In this document: piece by piece, positions 1-8,122 of the stretch
Numbering within the stretch: position 1 is the first letter of the stretch
Layout of the letters: each line of letters opens with the position of its first letter
NCBI RefSeq assembly: GCF_007860075.1
Contig: NZ_SJPP01000003.1
Span: forward strand, 868,001-932,000
Source of the DNA: Symmachiella macrocystis
Lineage (GTDB): Bacteria > Planctomycetota > Planctomycetia > Planctomycetales > Planctomycetaceae
Direction: 5' to 3'
DNA: 64,000 nucleotides
Position numbers and translations under genes: made by a program
Notes under the pieces: model-generated
Told to the model about the DNA's origin: nothing
Database searches by the model: none
What the model saw: only the letters and a program-made list of their open reading frames with translations

Positions 1-99
1 CACTCCCAGGCCTACGCTCGCGACCTGTTCGCCGTCGCACAGCGGGCAGATCGTGTCACTCAGCTGGATCGCCTTTCCGCAATGTTGGCAAGGTCGCAT
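1..99 (-). CDS. N-terminal part of a zinc-ribbon protein (runs off the window)
   Basis: An open frame starts with ATG at 99 and continues through base 1, so only the first 33 residues are seen. They read MRPCQHCGKAIQLS and continue with TICPLCDGEQVAS, giving two CxxC knuckles (residues 4-7 and 19-22) about 11 residues apart. That is a classic N-terminal zinc ribbon. In planctomycetes such ribbons often precede membrane or regulatory domains, but the rest of this protein is outside the window and its function cannot be named. It lies on the same strand as the sulfotransferase downstream, separated by over 400 bases of repeat-containing DNA, so co-transcription is uncertain. Confidence 0.6.
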   Translation of the reverse strand, partial: MRPCQHCGKAIQLSDTICPLCDGEQVASVGLGV

Positions 100-420
100 G
101 AAATCACCGGTCGTGTTGTCGGGCGCGTGACTGACTAAGCAACTGTTCGTGTACACATCCGTGTAGCGGGAGTGCGAGGTTTCCGCCGAGCCGCGAATTG
201 CCAAATGTCGTACATCAGAAGTGAATCATACCCGCAGATTCATGCAGATTAAACACAGACCAACAGAAGTATCACGTCGACAATCACGTCGGTGCGAATG
301 AGCACACGCAAAGAGTTGCACGTGAAAGGAAGCTATCGTGGAACGTCGACGACTCACGCAGCTAGGTTGAATTCTGTGGCGACGGGCTGATTAAGAAAAC
401 GCGTTTTTATACGTATTCTC

Positions 421-455
421 TTTTTCTTCTTTGCGGCTCTGCGCCTTTGCGCGAG
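421..455. repeat. Dispersed GCAAAGGCGCAGAG-type repeat
   Basis: On the minus strand this reads CGCAAAGGCGCAGAGCCGC followed by an A/G-rich tract. It is a near-periodic string of GCAAAG/GCAGAG units. I know similar strings as dispersed intergenic repeats in bacteria with expanded genomes. It sits in the 433-base stretch between the zinc-ribbon gene and the sulfotransferase, where I see no credible gene. Confidence 0.45.
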
Positions 456-491
456 TCCTTTTTGAAGCGTATCATCTCTCGTCCTACCCGA

Positions 492-517
492 GAAAGGTGC
501 GTCGCGATGCATCCTAC
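492..517. repeat. Decayed copy of the GGTGCGTCGCGACGCACC palindrome family
   Basis: The sequence GGTGCGTCGCGATGCATCC flanked by GAAA and TAC matches the perfect palindromes at 23129-23146 and 28015-28032 in inverted orientation, with two changes in one arm. The shared flank (GTAGG on one side, CTTTC on the other) shows it is the same element and not a chance palindrome. Confidence 0.6.
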
Positions 518-532
518 GAGCGGCGGTTCGAC

Positions 533-1519
533 TCACCCGCGTAGCGCACGCAAACGATCACTGATCAGCTTGCGCGCCTTGTACACGTTGTCTTTCCAGT
601 AGTCGGGATACCGGTACTGCAGAGCTTTATTTTCGCAGCGCCAGTACATTTTGGCCAGTGCCGACGGGTGATAGTCGGTCGGTTCGAATTCGGTTTCATA
701 CCCGTACCGCTGCAGTTGCGGCTGCGCGAATTGCTCGAACTGGCGGCGCTGGGCGGGGGTCATCTTTTTGCGCCATTTGTCGAAATTGCCCGCATCGAGT
801 TGTTCGTTCAGCAGCGGCTCCAACTCTTTGAGCAAAGCCTCGCGCGGTTCGATCTCTAAGAACTCGATGACCGCATCGAAAGTCGGAACCGGATTGGAGA
901 GCAACTGTTCGTAGGTGATCTCCAGTTTTTGTTCAGACGGCAACGTTTGCAGAAATTCGTCGATCGCATCGACCGCTTCGATCCATTCTTGAGCCGCCGT
1001 ATAGATATTCTGCGCGCCCCAAAAACGTCCCATCACCGACAGCGCCACATCACGACCATCGCGGGCGAGATGAATGTACTTGGCATCGGGACAGATCTCA
1101 CCAATGACCGGCAAGTCGGTCGCATATCCGGGAGTCTTATCCCCCCAGCGAAGAGCCATGTGGTTGTACTGAGCGAGCTGCAAAAAGATCGCATCCAACA
1201 CCCCGCGATACGTCCGCTCCTTGACGGCGGAAAACGCCGCCTGTGGATCGAACGTAAAACCGAATTTCTTGTGGCAACGTTGAAACCAGCGTTCGCCGCT
1301 GATGTCCGTGATCAGCTTGCGAAGATTCGCGTCGTCGCTTAAGTCGCCGTAACGGTTCAACCTACGGTAATAGTCGACGACGAACTGACTTTCCGTCCCG
1401 AAGCTAACACGGAGGTGATTCCGCAGTAGCCTCGAAAAGATCGACGTCCCGGAACTCCCGTGGCCCACCAGGATCACCGGACACAGATTGCCATGTTGGA
1501 CTACAACTTTGTCGCTCAT
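533..1519 (-). CDS. Sulfotransferase family protein
   Basis: Predicted 328-residue PAPS-dependent sulfotransferase. Near the N terminus VILVGHGSSGTSIFSRLL carries the P-loop-like 5'-phosphosulfate-binding motif. The middle segment YIHLARDGRDVALS matches the 3'-phosphate-binding motif with its Arg and Ser. Family members transfer sulfate from PAPS to sugars, lipids or proteins; the acceptor cannot be told here. The C-terminal third is charged (KWRKKMTPAQRRQFEQFA), as is common in the family. I chose ATG 1519 (MSDKVVV) because the frame upstream of it crosses a tRNA-T-arm-like remnant and a terminator-like hairpin. No signal peptide is seen, so it is probably cytoplasmic. It appears to be a single gene. 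Confidence 0.82.
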   Translation of the reverse strand: MSDKVVVQHGNLCPVILVGHGSSGTSIFSRLLRNHLRVSFGTESQFVVDYYRRLNRYGDLSDDANLRKLITDISGERWFQRCHKKFGFTFDPQAAFSAVKERTYRGVLDAIFLQLAQYNHMALRWGDKTPGYATDLPVIGEICPDAKYIHLARDGRDVALSVMGRFWGAQNIYTAAQEWIEAVDAIDEFLQTLPSEQKLEITYEQLLSNPVPTFDAVIEFLEIEPREALLKELEPLLNEQLDAGNFDKWRKKMTPAQRRQFEQFAQPQLQRYGYETEFEPTDYHPSALAKMYWRCENKALQYRYPDYWKDNVYKARKLISDRLRALRG

Positions 1520-1551
1520 CGTATCAGTGTCAACATCGTTCACGGTCGCCA

Positions 1552-1596
1552 AAGGGTTCGATCCTCTAGAGCGTGTTTGCAAAACACGTATTTTTT
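1552..1596 (+). terminator. T-arm-like sequence followed by a rho-independent terminator-like hairpin
   Basis: At 1552-1568 AAGGG-TTCGATC-CTCTA resembles a tRNA T-arm with the invariant TTCRA loop and the G53-C61 pair. Four bases later a 7-bp perfect stem (CGTGTTT/AAACACG, 1572-1588) is followed by TATTTTTT. The terminator points along the plus strand, yet no plus-strand gene lies upstream. A decayed tRNA gene 3' end plus its terminator would explain this. No matching acceptor or anticodon arm is found upstream. Confidence 0.4.
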
Positions 1597-1616
1597 GAAT
1601 TATCAATCAGCGGCAT

Positions 1617-1722
1617 GGGAGGGCGAAGCTCCTGCTGAGCCGTTTTCCCTTATACTTACAGCGACGCGTAGGGAACGGAAGCGTCTTGATCCATCGCGGC
1701 TCGGCGGGAGCCTCGCCCTCCC
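1617..1722. repeat. 106-bp inverted-repeat element (REP/MITE-like)
   Basis: Two 26-base arms (1617-1642 and 1697-1722) are inverted repeats with about 23 of 26 positions matching. They begin and end GGGAGGGCGA / TCGCCCTCCC and enclose about 54 bases. Reading frames through the arms give GEAPAEP or GSLALP peptides. I recognise these as spurious small-ORF products of a dispersed planctomycete repeat. No coding function is implied. Confidence 0.7.
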
Positions 1723-1833
1723 TTAATGAAATCACACTCTGAGAATAGCAGGAGACTCTCGCCCGGTATCGGCGATTATTCAGCGGCACCCACAATTTGT
1801 TTTGAGATGGTCCCATCAATCGGAACGCAACGA

Positions 1834-2901
1834 TTATTCACAAATCGTAACCCAACAATCACACGCGTCCAAATACCATTTCTCGCTGGGTTGGGTCCGC
1901 GGCGGAGAATTATTGCCGTAATCGACGACCCAGATATTGCGAAAGCGAACCGGGTTGCTGTGATCCTGAATTTTGATCGGCAACGGTTCCGGTCCTTCCG
2001 GTTTCCCGGCTCCGGTCTTGGCGAGGATCTCGACATCGTTATGCACCGGCACGCCGTTGAGTCGGACGGTGATCCGCGCGTTTTGAATCTTTTTACCGTG
2101 GGCGTCAAACTTGGGAGCGGCGAAATCAATGTCATACGTCTGCCAAGTCAGCGGAGGCAGGCACATGCTCAAATCAGCCGGACGCTGTTTATACAGCGCG
2201 CCGCAATTGTTGTAGACCGGATCGAGTCCAAACGAGTCGAGAATCTGAACTTCGTAACGACTTTGGAGGTAAAGACCGCTATTGGCCCGTGCTTGATCCC
2301 GCGCGGCTGGCATATAGGGTAAGCGAAACTCCGCATGCAGTTTGAAATTCTTATAGCGGTCCTTCAGTTGCGTCCCTTCGATCAGCAAGCCGTCATCCGT
2401 CATCCGGCCCCCCTCGAAACGGTCAGTATTTGTGCCGTCAAACAGGACCGTGGCGTTATACGGAGCGGGCGCACCCATCGTGGGGCTGCTGCGGTATGTC
2501 TTGGTCAGTTGCCCTTGCTCGAAGGAGGGATAGCGGTCGTCGCTGATCACCGCCTGACTGCCGTTGACGGCGATCCGCGTGGGATAAGACGAGAAGACGA
2601 CCTGATTGCCTTCCAGACCGCCGGTGTATTTGGGATGTTCGCGACGGTCCCAGCCAGCGCCAGGCAACCCGCCGGAAAACAACGTAGCGGAGAACTGTCC
2701 GTCGCTCAGAGCAACGACCTGCAGCCCCACCGACTCCCATTGCGAAGGCCCCGTGGTGATGGTTCCGGTGTACTCCCCTTGAAAGGCGAAGTCCGCATCC
2801 ACTTGGCTGAGGTCCGTCATCGTCGGGAATTTATCAGCCGCCATCGAAGTCGCCGGAAAAACGATCAAAAACGCCGAGACCCATAGGACAGATCGCACCA
2901 C
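1834..2901 (-). CDS. Secreted DUF1080 protein (3-keto-disaccharide hydrolase-like)
   Basis: A 355-residue protein with a signal peptide (residues 1-22, ending SMAAD). The C-terminal half is a DUF1080 concanavalin-like domain: NATVLFDGTNTDRFEGG starts it, DGLLIEG and FKLHAEFRLPY follow, NSGLYLQSRYEVQILDSFG is the family signature, and the domain closes with IRFRNIWVVDYG-like sequence. DUF1080 proteins are abundant in planctomycetes; some act on 3-keto-glycosides, and substrates are mostly unknown. The N-terminal 150 residues (TITTGPSQWESVGLQVVAL) form an extra beta-rich region seen in some family members. Start is GTG 2901 with AGGAG about 8 bases upstream; a second in-frame GTG follows immediately. 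Likely periplasmic. Confidence 0.85.
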   Translation of the reverse strand: MVRSVLWVSAFLIVFPATSMAADKFPTMTDLSQVDADFAFQGEYTGTITTGPSQWESVGLQVVALSDGQFSATLFSGGLPGAGWDRREHPKYTGGLEGNQVVFSSYPTRIAVNGSQAVISDDRYPSFEQGQLTKTYRSSPTMGAPAPYNATVLFDGTNTDRFEGGRMTDDGLLIEGTQLKDRYKNFKLHAEFRLPYMPAARDQARANSGLYLQSRYEVQILDSFGLDPVYNNCGALYKQRPADLSMCLPPLTWQTYDIDFAAPKFDAHGKKIQNARITVRLNGVPVHNDVEILAKTGAGKPEGPEPLPIKIQDHSNPVRFRNIWVVDYGNNSPPRTQPSEKWYLDACDCWVTICE

Positions 2902-3080
2902 AGCAGACTCCTCACTTCATAGCTCAGATAACAGTCAAAGTTTCGCCAATCAACGCGGTTTTACATTGTGGCCAACCCACGGACCCGACGCAAGCGGAGC
3001 GGTGGCCCAATTGCTTGATTTGTGGAATCGAGCAACCCCTAAGTAGTTCGTATGCGGATTTCTGCGGCCGGTTGTGGCGA

Positions 3081-3962
3081 TTAAGGCGCATTTCCCGAAG
3101 GAACCGGCTGTGGGAGCTTCTTCAACTCCTCGCGCAAGAACGCCGGGCGATCCGTGGTGATCGAATCGACCCCCAGCTCGCGAAATCGCGCAGCGACGGC
3201 CGGATCGTTCACAGTCCAGGTGTGAAACTCCATGTCGGCGTCGCGGAGCATTTTCACAAACTCGGCATCAATGACCTCTTCATTGGCATGCGTGTCCAAT
3301 CCGTCAGCGCCAATCCGCTTGAGCGTTGCCAGGACCTTCGCGGGAGACGGCTTGAACCCTCGACCCGGCTTCTTTTCCTTAAAACCGGCCAGCCAATACG
3401 CCTTGATGCCGGGTATCTGCTGTTTTGTGGCGGCCACCACTCTGTCGTCGAACGCGATCACGATGGTTTGTTCGGGCTTGAGTGGCGAAGCGTCCAGCGC
3501 GGCTTTGAGCTGCGGGACGATCTCCGGACCACATTTGACCTCGATCAAAATCGCCTTGCCCTCCGGCACGATGGACAGGACTTCTTCGATCGTGGGAATC
3601 TGCTCACCGGCAAAACGCTCGTCCTTCCAGCGGCCGACATCCAGTTGGCGCAATTCTGCCAGCGTGGACTTCGCGACATCGAGTTCAACACCCGCGGTCT
3701 TTTTGGTCGTGCCGTCGTGAATGCAGACGATGTGACCGTCGGAGGTGAGGTAAAAATCCCCCTCGATGAAGTCAGCTCCTTGTTCCCATGCCAACCGAAA
3801 TGCAGCCAGCGTGTTTTCCGGCGCATCGTGTGAAGCGCCGCGATGCGCAACGATCAGCGGCCGTGACTGCACACGGTCTGCTGAGTAGGACGGAGGTGCT
3901 AGGATCGTGGAGACCACGGCAAGAACCGTTACTGAAGCGATGTAGCGAAACCGAGGTATCAT
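3081..3962 (-). CDS. Secreted glycerophosphodiester phosphodiesterase
   Basis: A 293-residue GDPD-family TIM-barrel enzyme with a signal peptide (residues 1-28). It hydrolyses glycerophosphodiesters to glycerol-3-phosphate and an alcohol. The signature is complete: VAHRGASHDAPENT (about 38-51) with the catalytic HR, EGDFYLTSDG with metal-binding Glu67 and Asp69, and IHDGTTKKTAG with His82. Later segments ILIEVKCG and GADGLDTHAN match the barrel strands, and MEFHTWTVND is the usual C-terminal tryptophan strand. Start ATG 3962 follows an AGGAA sequence. It is monocistronic in appearance, followed by the oppositely spaced VWA gene on the same strand. Role: phospholipid head-group scavenging in the periplasm. 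Confidence 0.92.
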   Translation of the reverse strand: MIPRFRYIASVTVLAVVSTILAPPSYSADRVQSRPLIVAHRGASHDAPENTLAAFRLAWEQGADFIEGDFYLTSDGHIVCIHDGTTKKTAGVELDVAKSTLAELRQLDVGRWKDERFAGEQIPTIEEVLSIVPEGKAILIEVKCGPEIVPQLKAALDASPLKPEQTIVIAFDDRVVAATKQQIPGIKAYWLAGFKEKKPGRGFKPSPAKVLATLKRIGADGLDTHANEEVIDAEFVKMLRDADMEFHTWTVNDPAVAARFRELGVDSITTDRPAFLREELKKLPQPVPSGNAP

Positions 3963-4058
3963 GGGCGTAACCGTTCCTAAGTCAGGAGTGGCAAGTAAGT
4001 TTAGCTTGCGATTGTTAATAAATAGTAAAACTTGTCAGAATTTTGGCGTGATTTTGCC

Positions 4059-6884
4059 TCAATCATTGTGGCGGCGTTTGGCTCGGTTTTTGGCTTGGCG
4101 GAAAATATCATCCGAGGCCGGACTCGAGACCGGTTTTTGAGCCGCCGGGGAGGGCGCAGTCGTTTGCGGCGCTGTTTGTTGTCTTTGTGGAGCCGCAGAT
4201 TTTCGCTTGGGCTTCGCCGCCCGTGCCGGCAACTTCGGCAACCAGGACCGCCAGCCCCCTGCTCCCCCGGCGGTGGCTTCCTCCGCCCAGGCCAGCTTGG
4301 ACCACAACGATAACCGCCGACCGGCAATCTCCACAAGCAACAGGATAATTCCGATCGCCAATAACCAAATCGCCAGCGGATGCATGCCAGCCGTGCGGGG
4401 GGGGTTGTTGAAGATCTCTAGCGCATCAATCCGCTCAGTCCCGCCGGTCATCTCCGCCACGTTGCTCAAAATCCGCTCGCCGCTTTCCGACAAGGAGCGC
4501 GGTGCATGTTCGGGCGAATAAGGCAAAGTCACGACCGGGCCTCGCACAAAATTCTTTGGTCCCAACTTTACGATCGTATGATATGTCCCCGTGCGCGTGA
4601 GCATGAACCGCGCTTCGAGCGTGTGTGCCCCCCGCCAAACAAAGGGGATCTCTAGCGGCTCTTCACGGTCATTGCCAGGCAGCACAGCGTTGAGTGTGGG
4701 CGATTCGAACGTGCGGGTATCCACGCGTTCCGGATCGAGTTCGAGCGTCACCACCGCTTCTTGACCCTGACGATCAACGGTCAAATAGACATCGTCCGGA
4801 TCCGCCCCACCCAACAGCCACCGCGCGTGGGTAATCAAGAAATCGTTGTATTCACCCCATGTACCGAACTGCCCGGAGAATTCGCCATCGACTTCGATCG
4901 TAATCGCCGCCGATCGTCCGATGCCGCGATACCAAAACGCCGACCAGGGAGCCACATATTCATCTTGTGAAACCACCGCCGCTGTCGCCTCGGGTCGCAG
5001 ATAGCACAAGTTGTATCCCTCAACCGTGGGGAACGCGCCAGCGGTCAGATCCCCCATCAACCGGGCATCGGACAACATCCGCGCGGGAATCCCGGCCGGC
5101 TGCGTCTCCGGGTCCTTTTCGATAAAACTGCTCCGCGCCACCGACATGGTGTCCTCGGTGAAGAGACGCGGCAATTCTTCGGGATCGGTCGTGAACATGA
5201 TGTTCCCGCTGCCCCGCTTGGCGATGTCCTCCAGCAGTTTCGCGTCGGGATCGCTCTTGTTTCCCAAACCAATCACACTAACAGTGATTCCGGCGGATTC
5301 GAATTTCTTCAACAGGTTTTTGTAAGCGCCCGGTTGCTCGCTGTCTTGTGCGTCGGAAAACAAAATGATGTGCTTGGTGACCTGTTCGGCCTTCATCAAT
5401 TCGTCCCCGGCGGCCACGAGCGCGTCGTAGACAAAAATCCCACCCCCCATACTTTCGATCTTGCGAATCCGGGCCTGGATGGCTTCGGTATTTTCCACAT
5501 CAGTCAGCGGTTGAATCACGTGCGGCGAACTGTCAACGGCGATCACGGCAACACTATCGCCGGCTGAGAGCAGCTTCACGCATTCGGCGGTCCCCAGGTT
5601 CGCCAAATCCATTTTGGTTTTGCCCCCCTTGACCGGCACCGACATACTGCCGCTGCGATCCAAGGCGATCGCAATCGCAACCCGCGTTTTGCGATGCTCG
5701 TCGCGGAGTTCCATCGAGACCGGCAAGGTTTCATCCAAGGGGCTATTGAAGTAGCCGCCCACACCGAAGCTCCGCTGTCCCCCCGTGACAAGCAATCCGC
5801 CCCCCAAGTCCTCAACGAACTGCGCCAAGTGCTCCATTTTGAGCCGCCCAAACTGCGAAGCGGGCACGTTTTCTAATACGACAGCACGGTATTGGTCGAG
5901 CGAGTCGAGCGTCAACGGATGCGTTTCCGCCGCCATGACATCGACATCAATCTTACCGCTTTGAAAAGCGCGAACCAAATTGTCCGGCATACCGTCAGCA
6001 TTGAGCACCAAAAGCTTATGCCCGGCATCAACCCGCACCACGCCGGTCCCCAGATTGTTTTGCGGGAGCGGATCGCCTGCGGTAATGATTTTGACGTCGT
6101 AACGAAACAGCCCGCCTCCATCCAAAAGATCGCGAAACAATAGCTGCGTCATCCCCGACGGAAATTCGCGCTGTTGTGACGATATCAATTGGCCATCGCG
6201 ATACAGTTCCACCGTTCCAGCGGAATCCCGGTCGGCGAAGACCCATGCGGAAAACTGAAACGGTTCACGCGGCGCGACCACTTCGGGAAGAGAGATACTG
6301 TCGACTGCCACATCACCGTCGCGCATCACGGAAAATTCACGGTAATCGACCGGAATGCCCAACTCGCGTGCGCGGCGGGCCGCGGAGGCCGGGGAAGGTC
6401 CGTTTGCCTCACCATCAGAAAAAACCAAAATTCGCGCCGGACGCCGCTGCTGAGCTTGCGGGTCGATCATCTCCAAGGCCGCATCGATCCCCGCATTCAA
6501 ATCCGAGCCGTCAATGAGGACCTGTTGCGAAAACGAAGCGTCGACCGCATTCTCGGTGAGGATCTGTTCGACAGCCGCACGATTCCCCACCGTCACGATC
6601 CCTAAACGGTCGTTGACGCCTCTTCCGTCGTCGAGGTTCCCAATCAATTCGCGAATATTCGCATCCGCGCCAGGCGGCATCGAACGGGAGCGGTCAATCA
6701 CGACCACCACATCCAGCCCCTTGCCCCCCAAATTGAACTCCGGCCCAGCCAATGCCGTGAGCAACAGCACAAGCAATGCGACGCGAAACACCCCGGTCAG
6801 CCCCGGCGCACGGGCCCACCGCCAATAGACGAATCCCACCGGAATGGCCAGCAGGAACAGTTCCGGGAACAGAAAATGGATCAT
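4059..6884 (-). CDS. Large membrane protein with two von Willebrand A domains
   Basis: About 941 residues. The N terminus has two membrane segments (FLFPELFLLAIPVGFVYW and VALLVLLLTALAG), then a VWA domain starting VVVVIDRSRSMPPGAD. A middle region with VVLENVPASQF and GGGLLVTGGQRSFG resembles the class I glutamine-amidotransferase-like fold used in this family. A second VWA domain starts IAIALDRSGSMSVPVKGG with a perfect DxSxS MIDAS. A final membrane helix (AIWLLAIGIILLLVEIAG) and a Pro/Ala-rich tail follow. Such proteins are thought to be Batman-like or chloride-channel-like adhesion or assembly factors; no enzyme activity is established. I start at ATG 6884 because the 30 codons upstream are made of a heptanucleotide repeat; no clear ribosome site is visible. 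Confidence 0.8.
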   Translation of the reverse strand: MIHFLFPELFLLAIPVGFVYWRWARAPGLTGVFRVALLVLLLTALAGPEFNLGGKGLDVVVVIDRSRSMPPGADANIRELIGNLDDGRGVNDRLGIVTVGNRAAVEQILTENAVDASFSQQVLIDGSDLNAGIDAALEMIDPQAQQRRPARILVFSDGEANGPSPASAARRARELGIPVDYREFSVMRDGDVAVDSISLPEVVAPREPFQFSAWVFADRDSAGTVELYRDGQLISSQQREFPSGMTQLLFRDLLDGGGLFRYDVKIITAGDPLPQNNLGTGVVRVDAGHKLLVLNADGMPDNLVRAFQSGKIDVDVMAAETHPLTLDSLDQYRAVVLENVPASQFGRLKMEHLAQFVEDLGGGLLVTGGQRSFGVGGYFNSPLDETLPVSMELRDEHRKTRVAIAIALDRSGSMSVPVKGGKTKMDLANLGTAECVKLLSAGDSVAVIAVDSSPHVIQPLTDVENTEAIQARIRKIESMGGGIFVYDALVAAGDELMKAEQVTKHIILFSDAQDSEQPGAYKNLLKKFESAGITVSVIGLGNKSDPDAKLLEDIAKRGSGNIMFTTDPEELPRLFTEDTMSVARSSFIEKDPETQPAGIPARMLSDARLMGDLTAGAFPTVEGYNLCYLRPEATAAVVSQDEYVAPWSAFWYRGIGRSAAITIEVDGEFSGQFGTWGEYNDFLITHARWLLGGADPDDVYLTVDRQGQEAVVTLELDPERVDTRTFESPTLNAVLPGNDREEPLEIPFVWRGAHTLEARFMLTRTGTYHTIVKLGPKNFVRGPVVTLPYSPEHAPRSLSESGERILSNVAEMTGGTERIDALEIFNNPPRTAGMHPLAIWLLAIGIILLLVEIAGRRLSLWSKLAWAEEATAGGAGGWRSWLPKLPARAAKPKRKSAAPQRQQTAPQTTAPSPAAQKPVSSPASDDIFRQAKNRAKRRHND

Positions 6885-7003
6885 CGGCAAAATCACCAGG
6901 CTTGAGGCTTCAGCAGTGAGGAGCAAGTCAACCAGGCCCAGTACATCCCTCAGGCCTGTCACCTCCAGCCTCACGCCTAGACCTACAGCCTATCAACCTA
7001 ACA
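6885..7003. repeat. Seven-base-periodic repeat region
   Basis: From 6951 to 6999 the plus strand shows CCT recurring almost every seven bases (CAGGCCT, GTCACCT, CCAGCCT, CACGCCT and so on). The preceding part (6893-6925) shows the complementary AGG at the same period, so the two halves could fold back on each other. A second such array lies at 18393-18578. It separates the VWA gene from the secreted gene upstream and contains no gene. Confidence 0.5.
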
Positions 7004-7047
7004 GGCGGCAATTCAACGCCGGAACACTGCAAACGCCGAGTGTCCTA

Positions 7048-7866
7048 TCAGAATCGCACCTCAACCACTCCGTCGTCGACGCCAAACACGCGGACTCCTT
7101 TGACCGCTGTTGCATCAAAATTGGGCCAGCGATTGGTCGCCTTGACCATAGCCACGGCGGCTGGTGGGTTGCCGGCTGGGGGCGTGGCGAATAGGTCGTA
7201 TTCCCAGATTCCGTCGGCCGGTGGTTGCACATAGACCCGCCGCGTCAACTTAGCCTCCGTCCAGCCGGCGGTATTGACCTGTCCGGTGACCGTCACGACC
7301 AGCGTCGGGGGATTTGACTTCAGGAGGGCATGCTCGATTTTCAAAATGCGGGGAACGCGTACGTTCGGCAGCGCTGGTTCGGCCATAGCCTCCAACGAAA
7401 TCACACGGCGATCCTCCCCCGGCCGATCGATGACCAGGCGATAATCCCCAGTCTTTTTCGAAGGCGATACCAGGTAATACCGCGATTTGGCTGGCTGTAA
7501 CGCGCCGAGGATTTCATAGACCTTGCGTCGCTTTCCGGTCGGGTCGGGCATGTCGACATATGCAAACCTGACAGCCACCGGTGGAAAGTAAGTCCCCGTG
7601 TTTTTTTGAAAATCCCCAAAACGATCCGGAGCGGAATACTGATTGCCATCGAAGACCATTTCGCCCCCCTGATCCAGTGAACCGGACAAAGTGATCTTCT
7701 GCACATTTCCCACAGCTGACGTCAACGGCACCGACTGCAACGACACCGTCCGCCCACGTGAGCTTTGCGCGAAAACCGTCTGTGTGATGCCGAGACAACT
7801 GATTAACCCCAACATAATAAACGACAGGGTACGGAAGTGGATCGAGGAGCTGATGAACATCCCCAT
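7048..7866 (-). CDS. Secreted conserved hypothetical protein
   Basis: About 272 residues with a signal peptide (FIMLGLISCLGITQTVFAQ). I do not recognise the family. The mature part is beta-rich and without cysteines. It contains GEMVFDGNQYSAPDRFGDF and VAVRFAYVDMPDPTGKRRKV, and ends GVRVFGVDDGVVEVRF. The C-terminal TNRWPNFDATAVKGVRVFG resembles a lectin-like or jelly-roll strand pair, which is only an impression. Start ATG 7866 is preceded by GGAG with six bases between, better than the in-frame TTG upstream. It precedes the VWA gene on the same strand across a 160-base repeat-bearing gap. Confidence 0.65.
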   Translation of the reverse strand: MGMFISSSIHFRTLSFIMLGLISCLGITQTVFAQSSRGRTVSLQSVPLTSAVGNVQKITLSGSLDQGGEMVFDGNQYSAPDRFGDFQKNTGTYFPPVAVRFAYVDMPDPTGKRRKVYEILGALQPAKSRYYLVSPSKKTGDYRLVIDRPGEDRRVISLEAMAEPALPNVRVPRILKIEHALLKSNPPTLVVTVTGQVNTAGWTEAKLTRRVYVQPPADGIWEYDLFATPPAGNPPAAVAMVKATNRWPNFDATAVKGVRVFGVDDGVVEVRF

Positions 7867-8122
7867 GCGTTTCTCCAAAGCGTCTGCAAGGCAGTGTACT
7901 GGTGTATGCCAACTTGCAGAATTCTACTCCGATCGAGTGACATATATATGGCACACCAATAAAGGGGAGGGAGCGAATTGTGAAATTTTTTCCGCAATGG
8001 CCACGCGACGACTGTCAAATTCAATCCATCGCTTCCATCCACGCGGTTGACGGCCTCTGCACCAAAGTGAGACGATGTTCTCACTATTTTCGTGGTTAGT
8101 TTCGTGTTGGCCTGGAGCACTC

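Noticed and set aside
354-536. Minus-strand frame of 60 codons
   Set aside because: It is made of the repeats at 421-455 and 492-517 and has no protein features.
1572-1588. Anticodon-like stem-loop CGTGT-TTGCAAA-ACACG (reads as a Cys or Ala anticodon loop)
   Set aside because: The T-arm-like sequence lies on the wrong side for a tRNA in this orientation, and no acceptor or D-arm is found. The stem with its T-run fits a terminator better.
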